DNA of 39,629 nucleotides, from NCBI GenBank assembly GCA_023456105.1, contig JAEYAO010000037.1, positions 1-39,629 of the forward strand, written 5' to 3'. A program made the translations under genes and the position numbers. The notes under the pieces were generated by a model that did no database searches, was not told where the DNA came from, and saw nothing but the letters and a program-made list of their open reading frames with translations. This DNA is from Pseudomonadota bacterium (lineage in GTDB: Bacteria; Pseudomonadota; Alphaproteobacteria; Caulobacterales; Caulobacteraceae). Of this stretch, positions 23,685 to 30,850 are shown in pieces; position 1 is the first letter of the stretch, and every line of letters begins with the position of its first letter.

Positions 23685-24344
23685 TCAGGCGTCGAACTCG
23701 GCCAGCTCCAGCGGAATGCCGACCATGATCTCGTGCGTGACGTCGGCGGTTCGGCCGGCCTGCCGCTCCGGCTCCTGCTCGATCGCCAACATCAGTTCGC
23801 GCCCGCCGGGCACGTCGCGCGCATACAGCATGCAGGTCTGGAAGATGCGTGCATAGGGGGTCACGGCCTTGCGGTCGTCGTGGATCTCTTCCCAGAAGCT
23901 GACGGGCGGCTGGCGCGCGTCGCTTTCGGCGAACCAGAAACGCGGCCACTGACCGACCTCTTCCGCCGCCCCGTCGAACACCGGCTCGCTGAGCCGATCC
24001 TTCCAGCGCCGGCGCGCCGCATCGTTCGGCGGATAGGCCGACGACCAGGGGATATACAGGGTGAAGTCATAGGACACCGCCCCCGTCGCATCGTCGCTCA
24101 TGCCCTGCAGCATGACGTGGTCGTCGGTGTAGAAGCGGTGCACGAACTGCCCGCCATCCAGTTCGACCGACCCTTGCGCGGTGATCTCCAGCGCATCGCG
24201 GTCGAGGGTGAACAGGCTTCCCCCCTCCATCCGCCGCCACGCCAACGGGTCGAGCCGCACCGTGCGGCCCACTGTGATGTTGCGCACCACCGCCAGGCGG
24301 TCAGGCGTTTCAGGCGTGGATTGACCGAACAGACGCTTGAACAT
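23685..24344 (-). CDS. yjfK: DUF2491 protein, YjfK-like
   Basis: A 219-residue soluble protein of the DUF2491 (YjfK) family. Recognisable parts are MFKRLFGQ at the start, the TVGRTVRLDPLAWR segment, the beta-rich LDGGQFVHRFYTDDHVMLQGM stretch, FWEEIHDDR and a terminal TADVTHEIMVGIPLELAEFDA. No signal peptide or membrane helix is seen, so it is probably cytoplasmic. Its biochemical role is unknown. It is the first gene of the leftward arm, starting 72 bp from the palindromic operator candidate and divergent from the YjfI-like gene. Confidence 0.85.
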   Translation of the reverse strand: MFKRLFGQSTPETPDRLAVVRNITVGRTVRLDPLAWRRMEGGSLFTLDRDALEITAQGSVELDGGQFVHRFYTDDHVMLQGMSDDATGAVSYDFTLYIPWSSAYPPNDAARRRWKDRLSEPVFDGAAEEVGQWPRFWFAESDARQPPVSFWEEIHDDRKAVTPYARIFQTCMLYARDVPGGRELMLAIEQEPERQAGRTADVTHEIMVGIPLELAEFDA

Positions 24345-24415
24345 GAGGCTTCAATACCCCGCCTGAACCGAAGGCGCACCCTCCTTCTTGTGCGGCTATG
24401 CAGACCTCCAGCGTT

Positions 24416-24440
24416 CATGTTACGCGTTGCATGTAACATG
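24416..24440. promoter_or_regulatory. candidate operator between the two yjf arms
   Basis: A perfect 8-bp gapped palindrome, CATGTTAC (24416-24423) and GTAACATG (24433-24440), with a 9-bp spacer (GCGTTGCAT). It lies in the 111-bp gap between divergent yjfK and yjfI, ending 15 bp before the preferred yjfI start. It is AT-richer than its surroundings. A two-turn half-site spacing (about 17 bp centre to centre) suits a dimeric regulator. Confidence 0.55.
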
Positions 24441-24455
24441 TCCCGTCTCGCACCC

Positions 24456-25124
24456 ATGTCCGCCAACGCCGCCTCGGACCGCATCCGGGCCTGGCGCCGC
24501 GCGCGTCGCGAGGCCGGCATGGTGAAGCTGGAGTTCTGGGTGCCCGAAGCCGCCCGCGCCGACGTCAAGGCGGCGGTGCACGCCATCGTGACGGATTCTA
24601 CGCGCGGCCCCTTGCTCCAGTCCCTCATGCGTCCGACCTTCAACGCCTCAGCCCTGTCAGGAGCCGACCGACCTATGGATTCCGTGATCGAAACCCCGTG
24701 GACCGTGCCCGCGATCAAGGAGGCGCTGGAAGGCTCCTCGCTTGTGCGCGAAGGCGAGATGACCCTGCGCGTGCTGGAGGGATCGGACGCCGTGCTGCTG
24801 GCGACCATGCACGAATACGGCGACCTGCCGATCTATCTCAGCGTCGGCGGCGCCCAGATCGTCTGCTCGGTCCTTCTGTGGCCCGCATCGGAGCAGCAGG
24901 ACCGCTCCGCCTTCAACGAGTTCCTGCTCAAGGCCCAGCGCGTTGTGCCCTTGTCCAACTTCGCCATCACCAATGTGGGTGAAGAGGAATACTATGAGCT
25001 GATGGGTGAGCTGTCGTGCAAGACGACGCTGCAGACCATCCTGATCGAACTGCGCACCCTGGCGGAAAACGCCATCGACGCGACCGAACTGCGCGAGACC
25101 TTTGGCGCGCAAGCCGCCGCCTGA
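24456..25124 (+). CDS. yjfI: DUF2170 protein (YjfI-like) with N-terminal ribbon-helix-helix-like extension
   Basis: A 222-residue protein. Residues about 74-222 are the DUF2170/YjfI domain (PWTVPAIKEALEG, LSVGGAQIVCSVLLWP, GEEEYYELMGELS). E. coli YjfI is only about that domain. Residues 1-60 are extra and resemble short DNA-binding proteins of the ribbon-helix-helix/DUF3018 kind: RIRAWRRARREAGMVKLEFWVPEAARADVKAA combines a basic arm, a strand (VKLEFWVP) and a helix. Starts at 24417 and 24438 would lie in the operator candidate, so I prefer ATG 24456, though no Shine-Dalgarno precedes any of the three. An internal ATG at 24675 has AGGAG upstream and would give the bare DUF2170 protein. It leads yjfI-J-C and is divergent from yjfK. 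Confidence 0.75.
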   Translation: MSANAASDRIRAWRRARREAGMVKLEFWVPEAARADVKAAVHAIVTDSTRGPLLQSLMRPTFNASALSGADRPMDSVIETPWTVPAIKEALEGSSLVREGEMTLRVLEGSDAVLLATMHEYGDLPIYLSVGGAQIVCSVLLWPASEQQDRSAFNEFLLKAQRVVPLSNFAITNVGEEEYYELMGELSCKTTLQTILIELRTLAENAIDATELRETFGAQAAA

Positions 25125-25142
25125 GGAAGAGGAGACAGACCC

Positions 25143-25889
25143 ATGTCCATGTTGAGCAAACTGTCCGCCCTGTTCCGCGGCTCCGCCCATGAGGCCGGTC
25201 AGGCCGTGGTCGACAAGAACGCCCTGCGCATCCTCGACCAGGAGATCCGCGACGCCGACAACGCCCAGAGCAAGGCGCGCGATGACCTCGCGGGCCTGGT
25301 CGCCCGCCGCCGCTCGGCCGAGAACGAGCTCCAGAGCCTCGGCGACCAGATCGCCAAATACGAAAGCTCTGCCCGCGCGGCTCTGGGTCGCGGCAACAGC
25401 GACCTGGCGCGCGAAGTGGCCCAACGCATCGCCGAGCTGGAGAGTGAAATCACCACCCGCGCCCCTCAGGTCGAAGACATGAAGACGGCCGAGACCCGCC
25501 TTCGCCAGACCATCGGCGCCACCGACCAGAAGATCCAGACGCTGAAGCGCGAGATCGACATCGTAAAGGTGAACGACTCGGTGCAGCGCGCCCAGTCGGC
25601 CGTGGCGCTGCAGTCGCAGGGCGCCCACTCCCGCATCGGCTCGGCCGCCGACAGCCTGCAGCGCATCAAGCAGCGCCAGGCCGTGCAGGAGGAGCGTCTG
25701 CGCGTCGGGCAGGAGTTCGAGGATCGCCGCACCGGCGCCGACCTGGACGCCAAGCTGCGCGACGCCGGCATCCTGCCGGGCGCCTCCAACGCCGACGACG
25801 TCCTGGCCCGCCTGACCCAGCAGGAGGTCAAGGTGGTCACTCCGCAGATCACCCAGCAGGGCGAAAAATCGCCGGTAGAGCGCGACTGA
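25143..25889 (+). CDS. yjfJ: PspA/IM30-family protein, YjfJ-like
   Basis: A 248-residue PspA/IM30 homologue. It starts with a short amphipathic helix (MSMLSKLSALFRG) suited to membrane contact, followed by long coiled-coil helices (about residues 25-200) rich in Glu, Arg, Gln and Ala (for example LEIxDA-like ILDQEIRDADNAQSKARDDL). The C-terminal 45 residues are less ordered. PspA-type (ESCRT-III-like) proteins bind stressed membranes and can remodel them. The gene follows yjfI by 18 nt with AGGAAGAGGAG as ribosome site, and precedes the ligase gene by 3 nt. It lacks a neighbouring pspF/pspBC, so this belongs to the Yjf type rather than the classical phage shock operon. Confidence 0.9.
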   Translation: MSMLSKLSALFRGSAHEAGQAVVDKNALRILDQEIRDADNAQSKARDDLAGLVARRRSAENELQSLGDQIAKYESSARAALGRGNSDLAREVAQRIAELESEITTRAPQVEDMKTAETRLRQTIGATDQKIQTLKREIDIVKVNDSVQRAQSAVALQSQGAHSRIGSAADSLQRIKQRQAVQEERLRVGQEFEDRRTGADLDAKLRDAGILPGASNADDVLARLTQQEVKVVTPQITQQGEKSPVERD

Positions 25890-25892
25890 GCC

Positions 25893-27053
25893 ATGGAACG
25901 GACGCGACCGACTCCACGCCCCGGCTGGCAGGCGCTGGCCGAGCAGGTGGGCTTCACCTGGCACCACGACAGCGGCAAACCCTATTGGGACGAGTCGGTC
26001 GCCTACCGTTTCACCCTGCCCGAGATCGAGGACGGCATCGAAGCGCCGACCGCCGAACTGCACGCCATGTGCCTCGATCTCGTGGCCGAAGCGGTCGAAA
26101 GCGAGCGGCTGATGACCCTGCTCGACATCCCCGAGGCGTCGCGGGACTATGTGGCGGACAGTTGGAAGCGCGGCGACCCGTCCCTCTATGGCCGCTTCGA
26201 CTTCGCCTATGACGGCCAGGGCCCGGCCAAGCTGTACGAGTACAACGCCGACACCCCGACCAGCGTCTATGAAACCGCCGTCTTCCAGTGGCTATGGCTG
26301 GAGGAGCAGATGGCGACCGGCGCCCTGCCCGCCAATGCGGACCAGTTCAACAGCCTGCATGAAAAGCTGGTCGAGCGTTTCCGCGCCATCTTCCCGGACG
26401 GGGGTTTCGTGCACTTCTCCTCGGACGCCGAGTTTGTCGAGGACCGGCAAACCGTGCGCTTTCTGGAGGACCTCGCCAGGCAGGCGGGGCTCGATCCCGA
26501 GTTCGTGCCCATCGACCAGATCGGCCTGAACGCCGACGGCCGGTTCGTGGACCAGAACGACTATCTGATCGGAGCGATGTTCAAGCTGTATCCGTGGGAG
26601 CAGATGCTGCGCGACGACTACGCCGAGCCCCTGCCCCGCGCCGAGATGACGGTGCTGGAGCCGGCGTGGAAGGCGATCCTGTCGAACAAGGGCATCCTGC
26701 CGCTGCTGTGGGAGCGCCACGCCGGCCATCCCAATCTGCTCGAAGCCTATTTCGAGAGCGATCCTCAGCACGAGACGCTGGGCTCGTCCTATGTGCGCAA
26801 GCCGCTGTTCTCGCGCGAGGGCGCCAACGTGGCTCTGGTGGACAAGGGACGGAAGGCCAAGGTGCTGGAAGGCGGCTACGGCGATCAGCCGCACATCCGC
26901 CAGGCCCTGCACGCGCCGCCCCGGTTCGACGCGTCCTACGTCATCGTCGGCAGCTGGCTGGTGGGCGATCAGCCGGCCGGCATCGGCCTGCGAGAGGATC
27001 GCGGGCGGATCACGCGCAACACCTCCCGCTTCGTGCCGCACTACATCGTCTGA
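25893..27053 (+). CDS. yjfC: glutathionylspermidine synthase-like ATP-grasp ligase, YjfC-like
   Basis: A 386-residue ATP-grasp C-N ligase equal to the synthetase half of E. coli Gss, without the N-terminal amidase. The active-site residues are preserved: Arg101 and Asp103 in LYGRFDFAYDG, Glu116 and Asn118 in LYEYNADTPTS, and the lysine and glycine loop RKPLFSREGANV (Lys303, Gly310). It should form an amide between a carboxylate (in Gss the glycine of glutathione) and an amine, using ATP. YjfC paralogues are not shown to make glutathionylspermidine, and the substrate may be a peptide or protein tail. It ends the yjfI-J-C arm, starting 3 nt after the PspA-like gene; ligD follows 51 nt later. 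Confidence 0.9.
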   Translation: MERTRPTPRPGWQALAEQVGFTWHHDSGKPYWDESVAYRFTLPEIEDGIEAPTAELHAMCLDLVAEAVESERLMTLLDIPEASRDYVADSWKRGDPSLYGRFDFAYDGQGPAKLYEYNADTPTSVYETAVFQWLWLEEQMATGALPANADQFNSLHEKLVERFRAIFPDGGFVHFSSDAEFVEDRQTVRFLEDLARQAGLDPEFVPIDQIGLNADGRFVDQNDYLIGAMFKLYPWEQMLRDDYAEPLPRAEMTVLEPAWKAILSNKGILPLLWERHAGHPNLLEAYFESDPQHETLGSSYVRKPLFSREGANVALVDKGRKAKVLEGGYGDQPHIRQALHAPPRFDASYVIVGSWLVGDQPAGIGLREDRGRITRNTSRFVPHYIV

Positions 27054-27104
27054 TCCAACCTTGGCCTTCGCGCGTTCCGTGACTCCTCAACGGAGCAGGC
27101 GGCC

Positions 27105-29657
27105 ATGCGCGGCGAACTGGACACCTACAAGGCCAAGCGGAACTTTTCGGCCACGCCCGAGCCGGAAGGGCGCAAGGGTTCGTCCAAGTCGGCGACCCGT
27201 CGCTACCTGATCCAGCGGCACGCCGCGACGCGCCTGCACTACGACTTTCGGATCGAGCACGACGGCGTGCTGAAATCCTGGGCCGTCACCAAGGCGCCCT
27301 CCCGCGACCTCAAGGTCAAGCGCTTGGCGGTCGAGGTCGAGGACCATCCGCTGGATTACGGATCGTTCGAGGGGACCATCCCCAAGGGCAACTATGGCGC
27401 CGGCACGGTGCAGATGTGGGACACCGGTTCGTGGGAGCCGCAGGAGCCGGACCTCGACGCCGCCTTCGCCAGGGGCCAGATCAAGATGGTGCTGCACGGC
27501 GAGCGGCTGCAGGGCAAATGGGCCCTGATCCGCATGAAGACCGATCGCGGCAAGCCGTCCAAGCGCAACAACTGGCTGCTGATCAAGGAGCGCGACGACT
27601 TCACCGTCGAAGGCGAAGGCGACGCCCTGATGGAGATCGATGCGTCGGTCACCACCGGCCGCACCCTGGCCGAGATCACCGCAGGCGCGCCGCCGCATAC
27701 GCTCACCGCTTCAACAAAGCCCGCCGCCAGGCCGAAGAGGAAACGCGCGGCGAAGGCCCCTCCGTCCTCATCGGGGCCGCCCGACTTCGTGCCCATCCAG
27801 TTCGCAAAGGTCGTGGACCATCCGCCGCCCGCCAAGGGGTGGGCGCATGAGATCAAGTTCGACGGATATCGCATCCAGGTCGGCGTAGGCGGAGGCCGCG
27901 CGGCCCTGCGGACCCGAAAGGGCCTGGACTGGAGCGACAAGTTCCAGGTTTTAGCCGCCCAGGCGGCTTCCTGGCCGGAGGGGGTCGTCGACGGGGAACT
28001 CTGCGCCCTGGGCCAGGACGGCACGCCCGACTTCTCGGCGCTTCAGGCCGCCATCTCGGACGGCGAGACGGACAAGCTCATCTACTTCGCCTTCGACCTG
28101 CTGTTCGACGCAGACGAGGACCTGCGCAATCTGCCGTTGGCGCACCGAAAGGCGCGGTTGCAGGCCTATGTCGATCGTGTGGGCGCCGCCGGGCCCCACC
28201 TGCGCTTTGTCGAACACTTCGCCTCGTCCGGCGAGGCGGTGCTGAAAAGCGCCTGCCGTATGGATCTCGAAGGCGTCATCTCCAAGAAGCTGGACGATCC
28301 CTATCGCGCCGGCCGCACCGCATCCTGGGTCAAGTCCAAGTGCCGAGGCCGCGACGAGGTGGTGATCGGCGGCTGGTCCTCGGAAGGCGGCGCGCGGCTG
28401 CGTTCGCTGCTGGTCGGCGTGCGGGAGGGCCAGGGCTTGCGCTACATGGGCCGGGTCGGCACCGGCTTCTCGGCCGAACTGTCCAAAACCCTGCTGCCAG
28501 CCTTGAAGGCGCAGGCGTCGGACGACAATCCCTTCACCGGCAAGACCGCCCCCCGGCGGGGTCGGGACATCCACTGGCTGAAGCCGGTGCTGGTGGCCGA
28601 GATCGAACACGGCGGCATCACCGAAGGCGGTAATGTGCGCCAGGCCGCCTACAAGGGCCTGCGTGAGGACAAGACGGCGTCCGAAGTGACGGCCGAACCG
28701 CAGGCCCCTGCCATCGCGCCGAAGACGGCGACGCCGGCATCCAAGCCGCGCGGCAGAGAGAAGGTGGTGGTGGCCGGCGTCACCCTGACCAATCCCGACA
28801 AGGTGCTGTGGCCCGAACATGACGGCCCGCGCGCCATCACCAAGGCGGACCTTGCCCGCTATATGGAGGTGGCGGCCGAGCGCATCCTCCCGCACGTGGC
28901 CGACCGGCCCGTCTCCATCATCCGCGCGCCGGAGGGCGTGGGCGGCGAGACATTCTTCCAGCGTCACGCCATGCCGGGCCACAATCCGCGCCTGAAGTTG
29001 ATCGACGTGAAGGAACGCAAGCCCTATGTCGCCGTGGCCGATGTCGGCGGCCTGGTCGCGGTCGCTCAGTCGGGAGGGCTCGAACTGCACCCTTGGGGCT
29101 GCAAGCCCGGCGATCCCGAAACGCCCGAGCAGATCACCTTTGATCTTGATCCGGACGAGGGATTGAACTTCGACGACGTGATCGCCGCCGCGCTGCTGCT
29201 GAAACCGCGCCTGGAGGCGCTGGGATTCTCACCCTTCGTCAAGACCACCGGCGGCAAGGGCCTGCACGTCGTGGTCCCCATCAGGACAGACGCGCGCAGC
29301 AGCATCGAGTGGGACCGCTGCAAGGCCCTCGCCAAGGCCGTGTCCGAGGCCATGCGCAAGGACCATCCCGAGCGGTTCACCACCACCCTGGCCAAGAAGG
29401 CGCGTGGTGGAAAGATCTTCCTCGACTATCTGCGCAACGGCCGCATGGCCACCGCCGTCGCGCCCTGGTCGCCACGCGCCCGACCGGGCGCCGGCATCGC
29501 CTTTCCGCTATCATGGAGCCAGGTGAAGCCAGGCCTGGATCCCCGCGCCTACACCCTGCTCACCGCACCCGCCCTCTTGAAAAAGGCCGACCCGTGGAAG
29601 GACTTCCGCGCCTCCGCCGCCTCGGCTCGGCCCGCCATGAAGACGCTGGGCGTCTGA
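27105..29657 (+). CDS. ligD: LigD, multifunctional NHEJ DNA ligase
   Basis: An 850-residue LigD with the order phosphoesterase-ligase-polymerase seen in Pseudomonas. The phosphoesterase (about 1-190) keeps His39, His45, Asp47, Arg49 and His81 (QRHAATRLHYDFRIEHDG, EDHPLDYGSFEG). The ATP-dependent ligase (about 222-540) has the nucleotidyl lysine Lys251 in EIKFDGYRI. The primase-like polymerase (about 565-845) shows the metal aspartates in FDLDPDEG. With Ku it repairs double-strand breaks without homology. ATG 27105 follows CGGAG; a weak 5-bp hairpin (27076-27094) overlaps that site. It is convergent with ku, with one small gene between. Confidence 0.97.
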   Translation: MRGELDTYKAKRNFSATPEPEGRKGSSKSATRRYLIQRHAATRLHYDFRIEHDGVLKSWAVTKAPSRDLKVKRLAVEVEDHPLDYGSFEGTIPKGNYGAGTVQMWDTGSWEPQEPDLDAAFARGQIKMVLHGERLQGKWALIRMKTDRGKPSKRNNWLLIKERDDFTVEGEGDALMEIDASVTTGRTLAEITAGAPPHTLTASTKPAARPKRKRAAKAPPSSSGPPDFVPIQFAKVVDHPPPAKGWAHEIKFDGYRIQVGVGGGRAALRTRKGLDWSDKFQVLAAQAASWPEGVVDGELCALGQDGTPDFSALQAAISDGETDKLIYFAFDLLFDADEDLRNLPLAHRKARLQAYVDRVGAAGPHLRFVEHFASSGEAVLKSACRMDLEGVISKKLDDPYRAGRTASWVKSKCRGRDEVVIGGWSSEGGARLRSLLVGVREGQGLRYMGRVGTGFSAELSKTLLPALKAQASDDNPFTGKTAPRRGRDIHWLKPVLVAEIEHGGITEGGNVRQAAYKGLREDKTASEVTAEPQAPAIAPKTATPASKPRGREKVVVAGVTLTNPDKVLWPEHDGPRAITKADLARYMEVAAERILPHVADRPVSIIRAPEGVGGETFFQRHAMPGHNPRLKLIDVKERKPYVAVADVGGLVAVAQSGGLELHPWGCKPGDPETPEQITFDLDPDEGLNFDDVIAAALLLKPRLEALGFSPFVKTTGGKGLHVVVPIRTDARSSIEWDRCKALAKAVSEAMRKDHPERFTTTLAKKARGGKIFLDYLRNGRMATAVAPWSPRARPGAGIAFPLSWSQVKPGLDPRAYTLLTAPALLKKADPWKDFRASAASARPAMKTLGV

Positions 29658-29689
29658 TCCGCTAGGCTGATCCGGCTCAGGAGACGATC

Positions 29690-29872
29690 ATGGCGGGTTT
29701 GAAGGACAAGCGCGGCTTCATCGACAAGGACCGCCTGGATCTGTCCGAGCGGCAGGCCGTCGAATACTGGATGAAGCGCTGGGGCGTGACGCGCGACCAG
29801 ATCACCGCCGCCCACCGCAAGGTCGGCCGCATGACCAAGGACATAGCGGCCGAACTGGGAAAGAAGCGCTAG
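29690..29872 (+). CDS. small DUF3606 protein
   Basis: A 60-residue basic protein of the DUF3606 family. The pattern DKDRLDLSERQAVEYWMKRWGVTRDQITAAHRKVG is typical of this family, whose function is unknown. GGAGA lies 5 nt before ATG 29690, so it is a genuine small gene. It follows ligD by 32 nt on the same strand, and its stop is 7 nt from the convergent ku stop. Presence between ligD and ku is suggestive, but many DUF3606 genes lie elsewhere in such genomes. Confidence 0.8.
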   Translation: MAGLKDKRGFIDKDRLDLSERQAVEYWMKRWGVTRDQITAAHRKVGRMTKDIAAELGKKR

Positions 29873-29879
29873 AGGTCAA

Positions 29880-30797
29880 TCAGGCCGCCTTCTTGCCCGC
29901 CGCAGTCTTCTTCGCGGGGGCCTTCTTGGCCGCTGGCTTCTTGGGCTCAGACGTCTTGGCCGGGGGCGAGCTCTTGGCGGACGTTTTCTTGGGGGCGGGC
30001 TTCTTGGCCGCACCGCCGCTGGCCGAGCCCTGCAGGCTGGCGCGCAGGGCCGCCATCAGGTCGATGACGTTGGTGTCGTCGGGTTCAGGCGCCTCGACCA
30101 CGTTCTTGCCGCCCTTCTGCTTGGCCTTGATCATCTCGCGCAGGGCGTCGTCATAGCGGTCGGTGAAGTCCGCCGGATCAAAGTCGCCTTCCTTTTGGCC
30201 GATGATGCGGGCGGCGATCTCGACCATGTCCTTGTCGGCCTTCACCGCAGGGATGTCGTCGAAATAGTCGCCGGCCGAGCGAACCTCGTCGTGGGCCCGA
30301 AGGGTGTAGGCGATCAGCCCCTTGTCCCGCACCTCCAGCGCCAGCTGCCGCTCGCGCCCGCGTAGCACCAGACAGCCCAGCGCGATCTTGCCCGCCGACT
30401 TCATCGCCTCGCGGATCACGGCGAACGCCTCGGCCCCCACGCCCTTTTCCGGCACGATGTAGAAGGGATCGTCCCAGTAGAGCCGGTCGATCTCGTGCTC
30501 GTCGACGAATTTGTCGATCGAGATGGTGCGCGTGCTTTCCAGCTTCACCTTGTCGAAGTCGGCCTCGTCGAACAGGACGTATTCGTCCTTGGACACCTCA
30601 TAGCCCTTGACCAGATCGCTGCGCTCGATCGGCCCGGTGTCGGGATCGGTCGGCACCATGCGGATGCGGTTGTTGGTTTCGGGGTTGATCAGGTGAAAGC
30701 TGATGTCGTTGGTCTTGGTCGTGGCCGTGTACATCGCGACCGGACAGGTCACGAGCGACAGCTTCAGATGCCCTTGCCAGGTAGGACGCGCGGCCAT
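29880..30797 (-). CDS. ku: Ku, NHEJ DNA end-binding protein
   Basis: A 305-residue bacterial Ku. The conserved beta-barrel core (about residues 5-250) has the opening WQGHLKLSLVTCPVAMYTAT, the RIMVPTDPDTG-like segment and the bridge region with EVSKDEYVLFDEADFDKVKL. Residues about 262-305 form a Lys/Ala/Pro-rich tail of PAKK-like repeats, as in many alphaproteobacterial Ku proteins, likely for DNA contact. GGAGA precedes ATG 30797. It follows dnaE2 by 53 nt on the same strand, so it may be expressed with the SOS mutasome operon, and it faces ligD. One ku is seen here; other copies may exist elsewhere. Confidence 0.96.
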   Translation of the reverse strand: MAARPTWQGHLKLSLVTCPVAMYTATTKTNDISFHLINPETNNRIRMVPTDPDTGPIERSDLVKGYEVSKDEYVLFDEADFDKVKLESTRTISIDKFVDEHEIDRLYWDDPFYIVPEKGVGAEAFAVIREAMKSAGKIALGCLVLRGRERQLALEVRDKGLIAYTLRAHDEVRSAGDYFDDIPAVKADKDMVEIAARIIGQKEGDFDPADFTDRYDDALREMIKAKQKGGKNVVEAPEPDDTNVIDLMAALRASLQGSASGGAAKKPAPKKTSAKSSPPAKTSEPKKPAAKKAPAKKTAAGKKAA

Positions 30798-30807
30798 GGT
30801 GTGTCTC

Positions 30808-30824
30808 CGTTCACCGGCTGAACG
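30808..30824. promoter_or_regulatory. inverted repeat in the dnaE2-ku gap
   Basis: CGTTCA-CCGGC-TGAACG is a perfect 6-bp inverted repeat starting 11 bp before ku. It resembles GTTC-N7-GAAC, but the alphaproteobacterial LexA site is a direct repeat, so it is not an SOS box. It could be a regulator site or a small intergenic hairpin. Confidence 0.3.
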
Positions 30825-30850
30825 TGAGTCCCTCCCCGCCGGTTTCGCGC

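Noticed and set aside
25143..25889. classical phage shock (pspF-pspABC) operon
   Set aside because: There is no PspF, PspB or PspC nearby; all neighbours belong to the yjf set.
30808..30824. SOS box before ku
   Set aside because: The half-sites are inverted (GTTC-N7-GAAC), not the direct GTTC-N7-GTTC recognised by alphaproteobacterial LexA.
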